Program-made: the position numbers and the translations under genes
In this document: positions 33,541-45,357 of the stretch, in pieces
How positions within the stretch are numbered: the stretch's first letter is position 1
Layout of the letters: each line of letters opens with the position of its first letter
Assembly (NCBI GenBank): GCA_027625915.1
Contig: JANTQA010000012.1
Location: 14,408,501 to 14,472,500 of the forward strand
Length of the DNA stretch: 64,000 bases
Direction: 5' to 3'
Origin: Anaeramoeba flamelloides
Lineage: Eukaryota; Metamonada; Anaeramoebidae
The notes under the pieces: generated by a model
The model's input: only the letters and a program-made list of their open reading frames with translations
Databases searched by the model: none
What the model was told of the DNA's origin: nothing

Positions 33541-36500
33541 TATTATTATTATTTTGATTACTATTATTATTATTCTTATTATTATCCCCATTCTGGTTAA
33601 TTTTTGAATTGATTTTAATATTTCCAAAAGTATAATCAAAATTTGAAGATTCTGTTATAAAATCAGAATTTAATTCTGTATTTAAATTAATATTAAATTT
33701 ATTATTTAAATCAAAATTGATTAATTTTTTATTTTTTTTAAATTGGGACTTTATTAATTTTTGCCCAGCTAAATAAAGAGACATTGATTTGATGATCAAT
33801 GAAAATAAAAAATAGGAAATATCTATATCATCAAAATAATTAATATTCAAATCTTTATAATTATTTATTATCAACTGGTTCCATAATTTAATTAAGGGGA
33901 AAAAAGCAAATTTATTTGAAAAATAATATTCAACAAAGGGTTTAATAACTGTGAATTTTGATTCAGATTTATATTTTTGTATTGAAATAACTATTTTTAA
34001 CATCATAACAAATGCATTCATTTGTAGATCCTTTTCTCTATTAATGATAATTTTTAGTAACAAATTAACTATAGATGGGAAAAATTTTATTAATTGTCTG
34101 GGATCTACAGAATTCAAATTTTGTAAATTTTCAATGCTCTTTGAATAATTGGAATAACTTTCTAAATAATTTAATAAAAAGGATAATAAATTTGGATCAG
34201 TTGATAAAAAGCAACTGTCAAGTTTGATTCTAAATAATAAAGTTCCAATTTGTAAATCTTGCGAAACACTTCGTAAGGAAGAACAATAATTTGCTTTTTT
34301 AATTTTGCTTAAAATAGGCACCTTCACTTCTCTGTCTATATATCCCCTATGGTCTATTAACGGAATAATGGAATAGCCAAGTCTTTCGATTTTTTTTTCA
34401 TAGGGATTCAAATTCTTTTTTTTTATTCGATGATTATTGAACTTTTCCAAATTAAGATTCCTAATATCACTATTATCGAGACTCAAATTATTATTCTTGC
34501 TATTTTTTTTTAAATTTAGATTATTATTTAAATTTAAACTTCTTCTTCTTGTATTTTTACAAGGGATATGAAAAAATTCAATCAAAAAATGCTGGGTTGG
34601 CTTAATTATTAATGGTAACAATAATTTAAACTCTTCAGAAAGCCTTTCATTTTTTGTTGAATAATAGACCTTTGAAAAAATAGAAGACTTAAATTCCTTT
34701 TCAAATTGCCTACCATAAAACAAACTTTCACCTTCATTATTTAATTCTCGATCATCATCTTTAAATGAAATTCGTATTAAAATGTTTCTTTTGCTATTAA
34801 TATTTAAATTAAATTTCTTTGGTAAAAAATACATATTATTATTTAATGCCTTATGTGGGATTAATGGAATCACAAAGGGGAATGGTTGGATTTCTTTCAC
34901 CATGTGTATTGGATTCGCTTTAAAATTTTCATCATTCTTTCCCCCCCCCTCCAGACCATTTAAATCTGTATTTCCATCCTTCTTATTTTCATTTCTAACT
35001 TGATCATTGTCCACACTCCCACCGCCACCATTATTATTACGCTTCCTATTCTTATTGAGATTATTTTTTTTTTGCTTTTTTTTATAATTAATAATTGAAT
35101 TAATTATTAAATCATTATTTGTATCAATTACAATATGAGGGATTTTTTTTTCATTAATTAGTTGAATCTTTATTTTGAAAAAACCAGGAATTTTTTTTAA
35201 TTTGTCTTTCCAATTTTCATTATTTAAATTCTTTTTTTTGCTGTTATAAATAATTTTACAAAAATCTTTATCAGATTTTATATCAGAATTATATAAAAAC
35301 AGATCTGAAAAAATCTTTTCATTGTTTTTATTTTTAAGGAATTTCCCCTTCCCATTAAATAACCTTTCAGCAGACCAACAAAAATCTTGATGCAAGGGAT
35401 TATATTGCGTAAATGAATGATTGATTTTATTTTTCAATTCCTTTAAATATGACTGTGATAAATTCTTTGTTGAAGTGTTATTCATTGTTTTAAGATATGG
35501 TTCAATTGTTTTTTTATAGGAACCTTGTAATATTTTACTAACCCTTAACATTAAATAAACGTTCACATTTGGCTTGCCAATTAATACAAATAGCGCCTTA
35601 TTAATAACCGTCGTAGAATGCGGATTCGATAAAAAAAATTCTTCATACTGCTCAAATAATTCTTCAGGATCTAAACAGAAATAAAACGATTCAGATAATT
35701 TGTGCTTCAATTTCACATCATATAAATACAATTCACAAAACAATGGCTCTAAGGTGTAAATAAATCGTAATTCTTGTGGAACAATTAATATTTTTCGACC
35801 TATTCATTACAATTTATTTTGTATTTTTTTGTTTAATTTTTAAAGAGGGATTTTCAATTTATATTTTTAATGTTTTTAACTCAGAATTTTAAGAAATAAA
35901 TGTGTTTGAGAATAAAAAAATTTGAATAAACAATATTAATAAACCGATTATTACTAATAGTTGATTCATTGTAAAAAACAATATTAAAAAATAATTTATA
36001 TTCATTAAATTTTTTCTGTTTTTTTTTCAAAAGTTAAAAATTTTGATTTTGATAGTTGAGAATTTCTGTAATCTACAAAAGAACAAAAATTCCAATTTTT
36101 TTCTTTTTCATCAAAGAATTCATTTTTAATCTAAACTCTGTTTCAGTCAAAGTGGTATCCAAAAAAAAAAACATTTTTTTCAAATATCAAATATTTTTTA
36201 CCAATTGACCTTTGAAGATTAAATAAGAAATAAGGAGAATAATAACACATAAAAGAATAGTTGATATCCGTGTATGAAATAAAATTAATAAACCAATAGA
36301 TTATCTTAAAAATGGAAAAACCCAAATTTCTTAGGTAATATTGAGCAAAACAACAATGCTCATTTTGATCTTCCTATTGAAGATCCAAATAAAATTCCAA
36401 TAGAAATATATATTATTTCTCTACAATCATTTTTACTATTTATAAATAGCATTAGAATAACACGTTTTTACCAAATTACATATCGATCTTGCAATAAAAG

Positions 36501-39500
36501 AAAAATTTGCAAATGAATTAGGTTATTAATGAAAAATAAAAAAAAAGAAACAAAAATGTGAAAAAATGATTTTCGATTTTGGAATTTCCAAAATAAAATG
36601 TTCCTTCAGATATCCATTCAAACCCTTTAAATACATGTAATTTACTCACCACAACTGGGCCCCTTTGACTGGAAAATGGTTTTTTTGAATTCTTTTCGTT
36701 CAATATTTGAGAAAAGAAAATATACGTACTAAAAAGTTTGATTTTAAATTTAAGTTTTTTTTCAGTTATCATTTTTTTTTCCAAAGCTCAAAGATCTTTA
36801 TCTCTGAATTTAAATCAAATCTTCTTAATCTTTGCAAAAAAAAATTGGTATAAATTTTCTTTTTAGCATGAAAGTAGTATTTTTGGTTATAAATGTATTT
36901 TATCAAGTATGGAAAACAAATACTTTTGCCACGATTAAAACTCTTTATTGAAAATCAATTTCAACCCCAAAAATTTCTAGTTTACCATGATTACAAAGTT
37001 TTTCATTTTGAGTAAAACTTGTATCACCAATTGAGAATTGGTAAAACACTACAGTTACTGGATTGGATTTACTCGTTAGAAATAAAAACCAAATAGTTGG
37101 TCAAAATTTAAGATTCAGGATTTCTGTGATTTCTTTTTTCAAAAAGAAATGAAAATATTCTGAATTCTTTTTCACTTTTAGAATGAAGATTTTCAAAGAT
37201 ATTGGGTGTTTTTTTTTTTGTTTAGGAATTTATTATATCAATATAAGCTAACTGGGTGTTTGAAATATTCCCGAAAATACACTAAAATTTTTTAACCACG
37301 AAAAAACACGTTTTGGACAACTTCTAAAGAAACCCTAGGGCCAATATACTCAGTTTAAAGGTAAATTTGGAATTTTATTTTCAGACAAAATATATTTTTT
37401 AAATTTTCTACTTTAATTCCCTATAAAGAGTTTTTGGTACCTTTTGAGTATATTTGAGTAATTTTTGGTACTTATTAGGGTAAGTGTGTATGTATGTCAG
37501 GGTATTGGTATGGGTTGTGCTAGGTTTGGTATGGTATGTGTTGGTATATTTTGGTTAAACCAGTTCCTTTTATGGAATGGGAAGTTAAATAAAGTTTGGC
37601 TTGGGTCACCTTATGTAGGATATCTGTGTAGGGTATGGGTATGTATTGTACGATTAGATATTACTCGGTTATTTTTGGATTGTATTTAAGATTTCAGAAT
37701 TAAGAGTAATGATACACAATTAGAAATTTTCTTTACAAGTACATTTTCTCTCATTTAGTTAATACCATTTCGAAATGGTCAAAAATATTACAGTCATCTA
37801 AGATATCAATCCCTATTCACACAAAATGGGTTGAGTACTATTCCTTAAAATTTAAATTTTTTGAATTTTGATATTTTCAAACAAAAAAAAATTTTTCAAA
37901 AATAAAATTCCAAATTTACCTTTAAACTGAGTATATTGGCACTAGGGTTTCTTTAGAAGTTGTTCAAAAAGTGTTTTTTCGTGGTTTAAAAAATTTTCGG
38001 GTATTTTCGATTTTTGGGTATTTTCGGGAACATTTGATAGATTCAGAAAAAAAAAAAGTTTGAAAATGCAAAACAAAAATTTAATGAAATTAGAAAAAAT
38101 GATTCTGTTCTATAAATTTGAAAAATTTTTTTGAGAAGAATATGGACAAAACAATATAAAATAACTTCTATTTTCATTATAAAGCGAGTTAACCTTTTTG
38201 AAAAATAGTTTATTTTGATTTTATAAACGAAAAAATAATAAAATGGTAAAAATATTTTTATTGTTTTTTCAAAATTTTCAGCTAAAGATTCTAGATTTAT
38301 TGAACTCAAACATCGAATCAAGAGTTTATCTAAACTGTATTTGAATCGAATTTAGGTGTTTATATTCATTAAAACAAAATTTTCAAAAAAATACATTGCC
38401 TCTGTAGATTAAGACATACATAGCGCATTAGGAGATTTTCGGAATATATATATATATATATAACTCATTACCTAATTATGCTTTGAATAATTTCTGTGAA
38501 AAACATAGAATAAAAAGATTGTTTAATTCAAACTTTAAAGTTTCTTTGAAAACGTTATTTCATTAGTTGTTGATATTTATTTAAGACTTTATCTGAAATT
38601 TTATTTAATTTAAAATTTTTTTTTTTAGTATTTATAAAATTTATTCAGAGTATTATCAATTATAATTTATTTCTCTTTTATCTATGATACTTTAGATTTA
38701 TATTTTAATTTTTTTTATTCGGATTATTGTGTTTATACGAAAAGGATTTGGGGATTAACAAAAGAGTGTAATATTATTTTTGGGGTATAAAAGTAATCAT
38801 TGTCTTTGGATCCAATTAAAGTCTTTGGAATGAAGAATAAGATAAATTTCCAATTTATTATTACTGTCAAACCTAAAACATGGGAATTCCAAAAACCCAG
38901 GAAATTCCATTTTTCAGCTCAATTGAAAATATTAGTAAAAATGGAATTTCCTGGTTTTTGAAATTTTCGTGGTTTTAAGTTTGACAGTTAATGAACAAAA
39001 TAACGATTTACCATTTTAAAAAAAAGTGAAACAGGAAAAAAAGGGGAATTAGATCCATTTATCGTAACTTGGATTATTTTCAACTTAAAAAATTAGATAC
39101 TTTTTTTGCCCATTGTCCCTTTTTTGCCATCAATTCACATCAAAACAAATTATATTTTAATAATAATTAACAGCACACAAGTAAATAGAGGTCTCTCTAA
39201 AAATAGATTTTTTTTTTTTTTTTCATAAAAAAACAATTCCGAATATCATGATTGACTCCTGTGAACCAATATTTTTCTATTAAGGGGTTTAAACAGTTTT
39301 TTTTTTAAAACAAAAATAAATAAAATCAAAAATTATACTTTTTGGAAAATGGTAGTGTCTGCAATGAATTCTTGAATCATTATTATTCTTGGGTATAATT
39401 TCTGCACCATTCTTTGGGAAAAAATTACACAAATCAACCTTGATGTTTTCTCTTTGCTGCTTAACTTTCTTTAAAAAAGATATGTTTGTATCTTTTAAAA

Positions 39501-40425
39501 AATTGAAAGAAAGATCTTTGGGCTGAATATCAATTTTTTTATTTTCATATTCATAATTTTTAATCTGCTTCATTAATGAATGGAAGGAATTGTTTTTGTT
39601 TGAATTCATCAATAGCGATAATTGGGGGGCATCAATTTCAAAATTCAAGTCTTCAGATATAACTGTGTTTAATATTTTTGGATTTGAGTAGCTTCGTACT
39701 TTTTTTAACACTCGATTTTCAAATTTTATCTTTTTTTGATTTTTCTTTTTGTTTTTGTTTTTCTTTTTGTTTTTGCTTTTGCTTTTGCTTTTGTTTTGGC
39801 CTTTGTTTTTAATTAAGACGGAGTAATGGTTCGTTTCTGTGCTGTCAATCTTGTTAACTCCAGTGTTTTTTTTGTTTTTTTTTTTGTTTTTATTAAAGCG
39901 CTTTTTGTTAAATCTAGTCATTGAAAAATATGGATCGCTTTTTGGAGAAGCTATTGATTTGGATTTTTTTATTTTGAGTGTTGAGGCCATTTCTTTTTTT
40001 TTCTTGGTGGTTTTTTTTTTTTTGTCTACAGAAAATTTTAAAAGATCTTTGGGTATCAGGCGATCAATTTTTGGTTTCTTTTGTACGTAATCACCAAACA
40101 ACGGCGGCTGCGAAAACTTTCGGTACTGGTGATGAGCAATATGGTATGATGAGCAAATGCTCTGTAAGATGATTTTTTGGGTGCTGTCAAGTTCACAATT
40201 TAATAACTTTTGGACCCTGTTGGTTCGCAAATGTTGTGGCTTTGTTAAGACACGCAGCTCATTTAAAGGGATTTCAAAGAGATCACCAAAATATTTTGAA
40301 TGTGATAATTGGATCGAATGAAGATCTGTTTCATACTCAAAATTACTTGCTAAAAGGTTTTTTGGTGGCTTCAGTGTGTATAATGGTTTTGGTTTGATAC
40401 ACTCATTATGTTTTTTTTTATTCAT
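29282..40425 (-). CDS. DOCK-family (DHR1/DHR2) guanine-nucleotide exchange factor
   Basis: Exon 1 (40425-39339) starts at ATG and encodes 362 residues; exon 2 (35799-29282) has the rest. The GTATAA donor and AATAG acceptor join in phase 1 and recreate FPKSRKILIV...LEPLFCELYLYDVKLK, matching the conserved DOCK sequence before and into the C2 region. Total about 2,534 aa, typical of DOCK proteins (about 1,800-2,200) plus low-complexity inserts. Order: N-terminal DOCK-C/D-like segment (LFEIPLNELRVL...), DHR1/C2 (about 690-860; phosphoinositide binding in the family), helical middle with poly-N (about 1110) and K/R/E-rich runs (about 1770-1900), and DHR2 (about 2050-2534). DHR2 shows the hallmark GVLLTTVNAGTLEVCRAFL, the loop region that holds the nucleotide-sensor valine in known DOCKs. 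Such proteins activate Rac or Cdc42 at membranes; the N-terminus fits the zizimin/DOCK6-8 side best. The 3.5 kb intron is full of repeats. Confidence 0.9.
36335..36516 (+). CDS. Candidate exon on the opposite strand inside the DOCK intron
   Basis: After an acceptor (TTTCTTAG, 36334) the plus strand has 59 open codons reading NIEQNNNAHFDLPIEDPNKI, then a hydrophobic part (IYIISLQSFLLFI) and YRSCNKRKIC, with TGA at 36514-36516. Entry phase is 1 (two bases complete a codon). No upstream partner exon was identified, and I do not recognise the product. The frame is also open for eight codons before the acceptor. Confidence 0.35.
36880..37215 (-). repeat. Dispersed ~300 bp repeat, copy 1
   Basis: The reverse complement of this segment aligns with 51345-51640. 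Shared runs include 'gaatattttcatttcttttt' and 'ctgaatcttaaattttgacc' in the same order. Diverged, no coding potential, no TIR seen. Confidence 0.6.
37258..38037. repeat. 780 bp fold-back element with G/T-rich core
   Basis: Two inverted arms of about 130 bp: 37258-37390 and 37892-38037. They share 'cagtttaaaggtaaatttgg', 'aacttctaaagaaaccct' and 'ttcccgaaaatac' in inverse order, with modest divergence. The 500 bp between them includes an unusual G/T-rich, C-poor stretch (37470-37660) with 'ggtatg' words, like the decamer repeat at 12440. The 74-codon ORF in it is a by-product of this composition. Located inside the DOCK intron. No transposase seen. Confidence 0.7.
38045..38210 (-). repeat. 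Partial family-T element
   Basis: The first about 165 bp of the family-T sequence in reverse orientation, ending at the TA-flanked terminus 'gaaaaatagtt'. It is cut off at the pyrimidine tract, directly beside the fold-back at 37258-38037. Confidence 0.6.
38864..38987. mobile_element. 124 bp palindromic MITE with TTA duplication
   Basis: Almost the whole element is one inverted repeat: 'ctgtcaaacctaaaacatgg' at the left against 'cgtggttttaagtttgacag' at the right, both continuing through 'aggaaattccattttt' to a loop of about 20 bp. TTA flanks both ends (38861-38863 and 38988-38990). A three-base TTA duplication is the PIF/Harbinger pattern (family knowledge). Only copy seen in the window; it lies in the DOCK intron. 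Confidence 0.75.
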
Positions 40426-40676
40426 CTTTTTTTAGAAAAAGTGGAACGAATGAAAGCATGAAAAAATAAAAGAATTTTATTACAAACAAAACAAGAATAA
40501 CACAAAAATTGTTGGTAACTCCTTTTATTTCAGAAGCTTTGTTTTTTTTGTTAGTGTTACAAAATTAGAAACTGAAAATTAGAATTACCAATTTAAAAGT
40601 TTTTAAATTTATAAACTTGAAGCTTTTGCAATTTAAACACCTTTCCTCTTTTTTTTTTTCATTAAAACAGTTTCAG

Positions 40677-40870
40677 GATTTCGAAAGTCAACAAATATTG
40701 TTAATTTAGATAACTTCATAAAATTTCTAATAATGCTAATTGTTTTCACTTTTTTTTTAATATCTTTTTTTTCCCTGTTCGAACTTTGAAAAGTTTAAAA
40801 AGAATTTGAAATTTGAATAATGTTGAAATAGGATCTGAATCTGTAATCTTGAAAGGATTCAAACTGTCTG
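40677..40870 (+). CDS. Candidate exons divergent from the DOCK gene
   Basis: A 'cagtttcag' acceptor (ends 40676) opens a frame reading FRKSTNIVNLDNFIKFLIML, then a membrane-helix-like run (VFTFFLISFFSLFEL), and stops at 40787-40789. A second tidy exon, 40832-40870 (acceptor AATAG, SESVILKGFKLS, donor GTTGAA), follows. Both are on the plus strand, about 250-400 bp from the DOCK start, but I could not connect them in phase. They show a gene is probably present; its structure is unresolved. Confidence 0.35.
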
Positions 40871-41699
40871 GTTGAAAGTTCCAAAAAGTCTTAAAAAAAT
40901 TCAAAAGATTAGGCTATTCGTGTTGTGGTGTTTATTTCAGTAATTAAGAATGATTTTTGCTGATTTGGGAATCTTATTTGAAAAAAATAACTGAAAAAAT
41001 GTAAAACCGAAATAATATTCAGAAGTTTGAAAAAGGCCATTTTTAACAAAACAATTTATCAAAAAAAACTATTTGATTTTCTCAATTTCTTTTTTTGATA
41101 TTTTTGTGTGTTGGAAGTGAAAAAAAAAAATAATCCTTGAAACTTGATTGGAAGAATTCTAAATCTATCGAAAATTATTAAGGTGTTAACAACAACAAAA
41201 AAATATACTTTTATATTTAATTGAAAATCAAACAGAATATTTTTACCAAATCTTGAAATTCTCAAATGAAGTTAAAATCTGATTCTAAAAAAACCAAACT
41301 CATTTTTTAAGGTCAATTTTAGGAAATAAATTTTAGGATTTTACAAGTTTGACTCATTTATTCATTTTTGAAAAAGTTCAAAATTTCAAACTATTTCCCA
41401 ATCATTTCAAAAAAAGAATGTCTATGTAGAAGTAGGAAATATCAATTTTTGTAAAGGTTTTCTCAAAAAATACTTTAAAATTATTAACTTTAAAAATTAT
41501 GAAATTTCGAAAATATACTTATATTCAAAAACAACAAATATATTATTTCTTTCTTTGAAAAAAAATATAATTTGTTTATTCCACAAGTATAAATTGAAAA
41601 AAATAGAAATTATAAATATTGGATATATGGACGAATTACTCATCGTTCCAAAATCAAAATAATCTGAAAAATTGATTTTTCAAGTTTAGAGCTCTTTAA

Positions 41700-42880
41700 C
41701 TCGACTAGTTTAGAAGTTATTCTCAATTTTCGATTTTTTATCAAAAAAAAAATTTTTTTGAAATTTTGAATTTTTCATTTTTAAAAAAGGTACATTTTAA
41801 CACAAAAATATTTTTTTTTTGGTATTTTAAAGATCATCTTACTAGGGTAATTTTTGATTAAAAATGTGATTTTGGTGAAAAAAATTGAAAAAATTAAGGT
41901 TTAAAAAATTTTTTTACTCCTCTTTTGATTTTCCCATATTTTTGATTTACTCAAATTTTATATTTATAATATATTTTAAACTACAATAGTTATAAATTTT
42001 TTATTTTTGAAATTTTTTTTTTAGATTAAAAAAATTTTTTTTTTATTTTTTTTTCACTTTTATCAAAGTTAATTATAAAAATACATAAGTTACTGTGAAT
42101 ATTAGTTGATAAAATGAAATATAAAAATCTATTTGATATAGACAAAAAATTTTTTTCAAAAATTTTTTATTTTTATTATTGTTGTGTAGTTTTTAAATTT
42201 AAACTTTATGAGGTTTAGAGGTTTCGAAAATATTTAGTATTTAAAATGGGTGTTTTTGACTTTTTTCAAAATTGAAAATTTTAAAAAATGTATATAAAAA
42301 ATTTTTTTCAAAATATTTTCAAAAGTACTAAAAATTGGTAACTTTGAAAAAAAAGTTTTTTTTAAACATCTCAAAAAAATGATTTTTATTTTTATTTTAA
42401 CTGAAAAAACTTGTTTAAAAAAATTTATTTTTTTTAATAGGAAAACTCTAGTAAATTTTCATTTTTTTCTAATTTATCTGAAAAAAAAATTCACATTACC
42501 GATATTTTGGAAAAAAAATTATTATACCTCATCTTATTTTATCTAAATATTCAATTTTTCAAATTTTTGATAGTGTAATCACTAGAAAAATATTAAAAAA
42601 ATGCTAAAAAATTAAAAACAAATTTTTACTATAGTTTCCTATTAAAATGATTTTTTTCAAAAAAAAAAAATTTTTTATATAACTTTTTTTCAATTCAATT
42701 TTAAATTTATTAATATTTTTACAATAAAAAAACAAAAATTTTTTTTTTAATCGGAAAAAACTTAGAGTTTTTTTTTTCATCTTAAAATTTAGAGTTTTTT
42801 TTTCAAAAAAAAATATTAGAAAAATTACTCAATTAAAAATTCAATTCAATTATCTTCATATTTTTTCAAATTTTAAAATA
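41700..42880. repeat. Extreme AT low-complexity stretch
   Basis: About 1.2 kb made almost entirely of alternating A and T homopolymers of 4-10 bases, with G and C nearly absent. No open frame or repeat unit. It ends just before the tRNA-like sequence at 42890. Confidence 0.7.
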
Positions 42881-42889
42881 TCCAATAAT

Positions 42890-42970
42890 TACTCATTAGC
42901 TCAGCGGTAGAGCACCGAGATCTCAAAATTTGAAAAGTGTGTAGCCGGAGTTCGATTCCTTGAAAGATCA
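42890..42970 (+). pseudogene. Decayed tRNA-like sequence
   Basis: It has a perfect D-arm/A-box block, 'tagctcagcggtagagc' (42897-42913), and a B-box-like 'gttcgattcc' (42950-42959) at nearly the right distance. However, the acceptor halves (tactcat and aaagatc) do not pair, the T stem has a mismatch and two G-T pairs, no clean five-pair anticodon stem exists, and the span between the arms is about nine bases too long. So it is probably a tRNA pseudogene or a short Pol III-derived relic rather than a working tRNA. It is a GC island in almost pure AT sequence. Confidence 0.5.
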
Positions 42971-43773
42971 ATTAAATTAATAGTTTTTTTATTTTTTTTT
43001 AAATTTTTTATATACAATTTGATGAATTAAAGTGTGCATGTTTGCTACCTGAATTTACCTTTAAATCTTATCAAAAAAATTTTTTTTCAAAAATTCAAAT
43101 CCTCTTAAGGTACCAAAATTTGGATAAATGCTGGTTACTAAGTAGTTTTTTCTGTATGGGGCGTAGAAGATTTTAAATTATTTATATATACTAATATCTA
43201 CAATTCAAAAAAAAAAACTTTAAAATTTATTTTAATCTATGGGGTCACTATATAAACAATTTAAAAACAATCTCAATTTTTCATTTTTTTTTGGGGCTCT
43301 TGTATTTTTCGAATTATTGCCCAAAATAGCTGTGAAAAATCACAATTAAAAATTTGTATATAAAAATCGATTTTGGGCAATATCTCGAAAACTAGACGTC
43401 CTAGAGACGTCTAAACACCAAAAATCGAAATTTAAGAAAATTTTGAATTTGTTGAGCAAAAAAAATTTGATCCTAGTTTTATATTTACTCTTGTGTCTAA
43501 TTAAAATTCGATTAAATTTTCTTTTTACGAAAAAAAACACTGAGAAAAATTATCAAACAATAAAATTAATAATTCTCCCAAAATACTCTTTTAAAACCGA
43601 ATAAATCTCAACATTAAAGGAGAACAAAATACTTTTTAATTTTATTATTTATCAATAATAATTAATTAACCAATTTCAATTTTTATATGTGGTTTAGGAA
43701 TAACCCAAAGAGTAGGAATATGATTAAGGATTATCATATTTCCCATTTTTAAAATATTTTCAAAAATTTAATG

Positions 43774-43966
43774 CTCTCAGTTCCACGTTTAAGTTATAAA
43801 CTTGAACAAAAATTAATACACAATAAAAATCTCAAATGCGGGCACAAAATTCAAATTCGTGTAAAAATAAATCGTAAAATAAATTACAAAATTTGTGCCT
43901 TAATTTGAAATTTTTTTATGCCTTAAATTTCGTTGAAAGTTTGTGCCTTAAAAGTGGAACTGACTG
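43774..43966. mobile_element. Family-G MITE, copy 3
   Basis: Right end intact ('aaaagtggaactgactg', then TA at 43967-43968); left end degraded ('ctctcagttccacg'). Inner 'ggcacaaaattcaaattc' and 'gtgccttaa' words as in copy 1. Confidence 0.75.
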
Positions 43967-44999
43967 TATATATTATCTATAAAAGACACTAGTGGTTATT
44001 ATCTCTATCCATTTAAGTATATAATTTATTATTCTAAAAAAAAAAATAATTAAATAAAATTTTTCCTAATGAAAAATCTACCCTTATTTTTGAAATTTAG
44101 TTTATCTTAAAAAAATAAGAGTTTATATGTTAATTAATTTGAATTTTATTTCATCAACATTTTTTAATTTTAACTCTTAATCTTTTTAGCCCAATCAATT
44201 TTATTTAAAAAGAAAAATCCGATTTATAATTACAATAAAAAAGAAAAAAATTCTTAACTGATCATTTCAACAATTATTATCTCATAATAAGCATAGGTGT
44301 TATTATAAACAATCAAAAAATAGTATGATTACATATTCAGGGATATTTCTGAATACTATTTTTTTTTTTTTTGAGATATTGATTATGTAATAAAACTAAA
44401 TTTTTACTCTTTTTTGCGACTCTTTACAGTCATAAATTAAGAAGATGCTTCAATAGAGATTCTACTGGAAGGATCATGATCAAATTAAAATTAATATATT
44501 CTAATTTATATATCATTTTTATGACAAGATTTTAATCCTATTTTAAATTATTGTTAACTTCAAAAATCAAGTTATTCTGATCATTAGAACTAAAACCAAT
44601 ATCAAATTTTTAAAATTACATAAAACAATTCAAACTTATTTTTAAACTTCATTTAATCATATTTATATTTTTATTTCAATAGATATAGTGGCCAAAAATT
44701 CATTTTTTTAAAGAATAAAAAACTTAGTTTCAAATTAAACCTGTTTTTTCACCTATTCCAACACAATACGTAATTCACTACCTAATCACTAATCTAAGTT
44801 CAAATAATATTTAAATGTTAACTCATTTATTTTTTGAGCAAAATTTAAATTCGGAATTGAATTTGTTAAAAATTTACAAGTAACTTTTCTGATTTTTTTA
44901 TCTATCAATATATTCACCATAAAAGATGTTACATAGTCACAATTTTCTTATTAATGATTATTTGCATTTTCTTGATCTGTTTGTTTTTAACTTTGGGGC

Positions 45000-45275
45000 A
45001 AAAAAAATTAATAAAAAGATCAAAGAAAAAAAAAGAATAACAAAAAAAAAAAACAAAAAGAAAAAAAAATGGAAAAATTTTTCAAAAAAAAGTAAAAGAA
45101 AAGATCAACAAAAAAGAGAAAAAAATAAAACAAAAATTAACCAAAGAAGAAAAAAGATTCTGATATAAAAATTTTATTTGTATTTCAATAAAAATGTAGA
45201 ATAAAACCTAACAAACCAACTTCCAATAATTTTTCTAAAGTGAGTTAATTTTTTTTAAAAAAATAGTTTATTTAT
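45000..45275 (-). repeat. Partial family-T element
   Basis: Reverse-orientation 5' part of the family: 'ttctaaagtgagtt' and 'aaatagttta' at its end, preceded by the purine-rich counterpart of the family's pyrimidine tract. The 80-codon lysine-rich plus ORF here is a translation of that tract. Confidence 0.55.
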
Positions 45276-45357
45276 AGATATGACCAGTGTTACTGAGTAA
45301 AGAAGAAAAAATAACAACCATATTTAAAAAAAAAAAAGAAAAAAGAAGCATTTAAAA

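Larger units (their letters stand above)
35800..39338 (-). other. 3.5 kb DOCK intron
   Basis: GTATAA donor at 39338, AG acceptor at 35801-35800. Contains a plus-strand exon candidate (36335-36516), one copy of a 300 bp dispersed repeat (36880-37215), a 780 bp fold-back (37258-38037), a partial family-T element (38045-38210) and a 124 bp palindromic MITE (38864-38987). This intron is about nine times longer than the Ras intron. Confidence 0.75.
40426..45357. other. Region between DOCK 5' end and the secreted-protein gene
   Basis: Plus-strand exon candidates lie at 40677-40870. An AT-only-like stretch covers 41700-42880, and a decayed tRNA-like sequence lies at 42890-42970. A small hairpin word 'agacgtcctagagacgtct' is at 43394-43412. 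A family-G MITE is at 43774-43966. A 49-codon open patch without ATG at 44392-44541 (+) reads CFNRDSTGRIMIKLKL and may be an exon. A partial family-T element is at 45000-45275. Remaining parts are featureless. Confidence 0.45.

Noticed and set aside
37465-37689. 74-codon plus ORF with Cys/Gly/Val-rich sequence
   Set aside because: Unusual residues are explained by the G/T-rich repeat composition inside the fold-back element.
44926-45168. 80-codon lysine-rich plus ORF
   Set aside because: Purine-rich remains of a family-T element read in the reverse direction.
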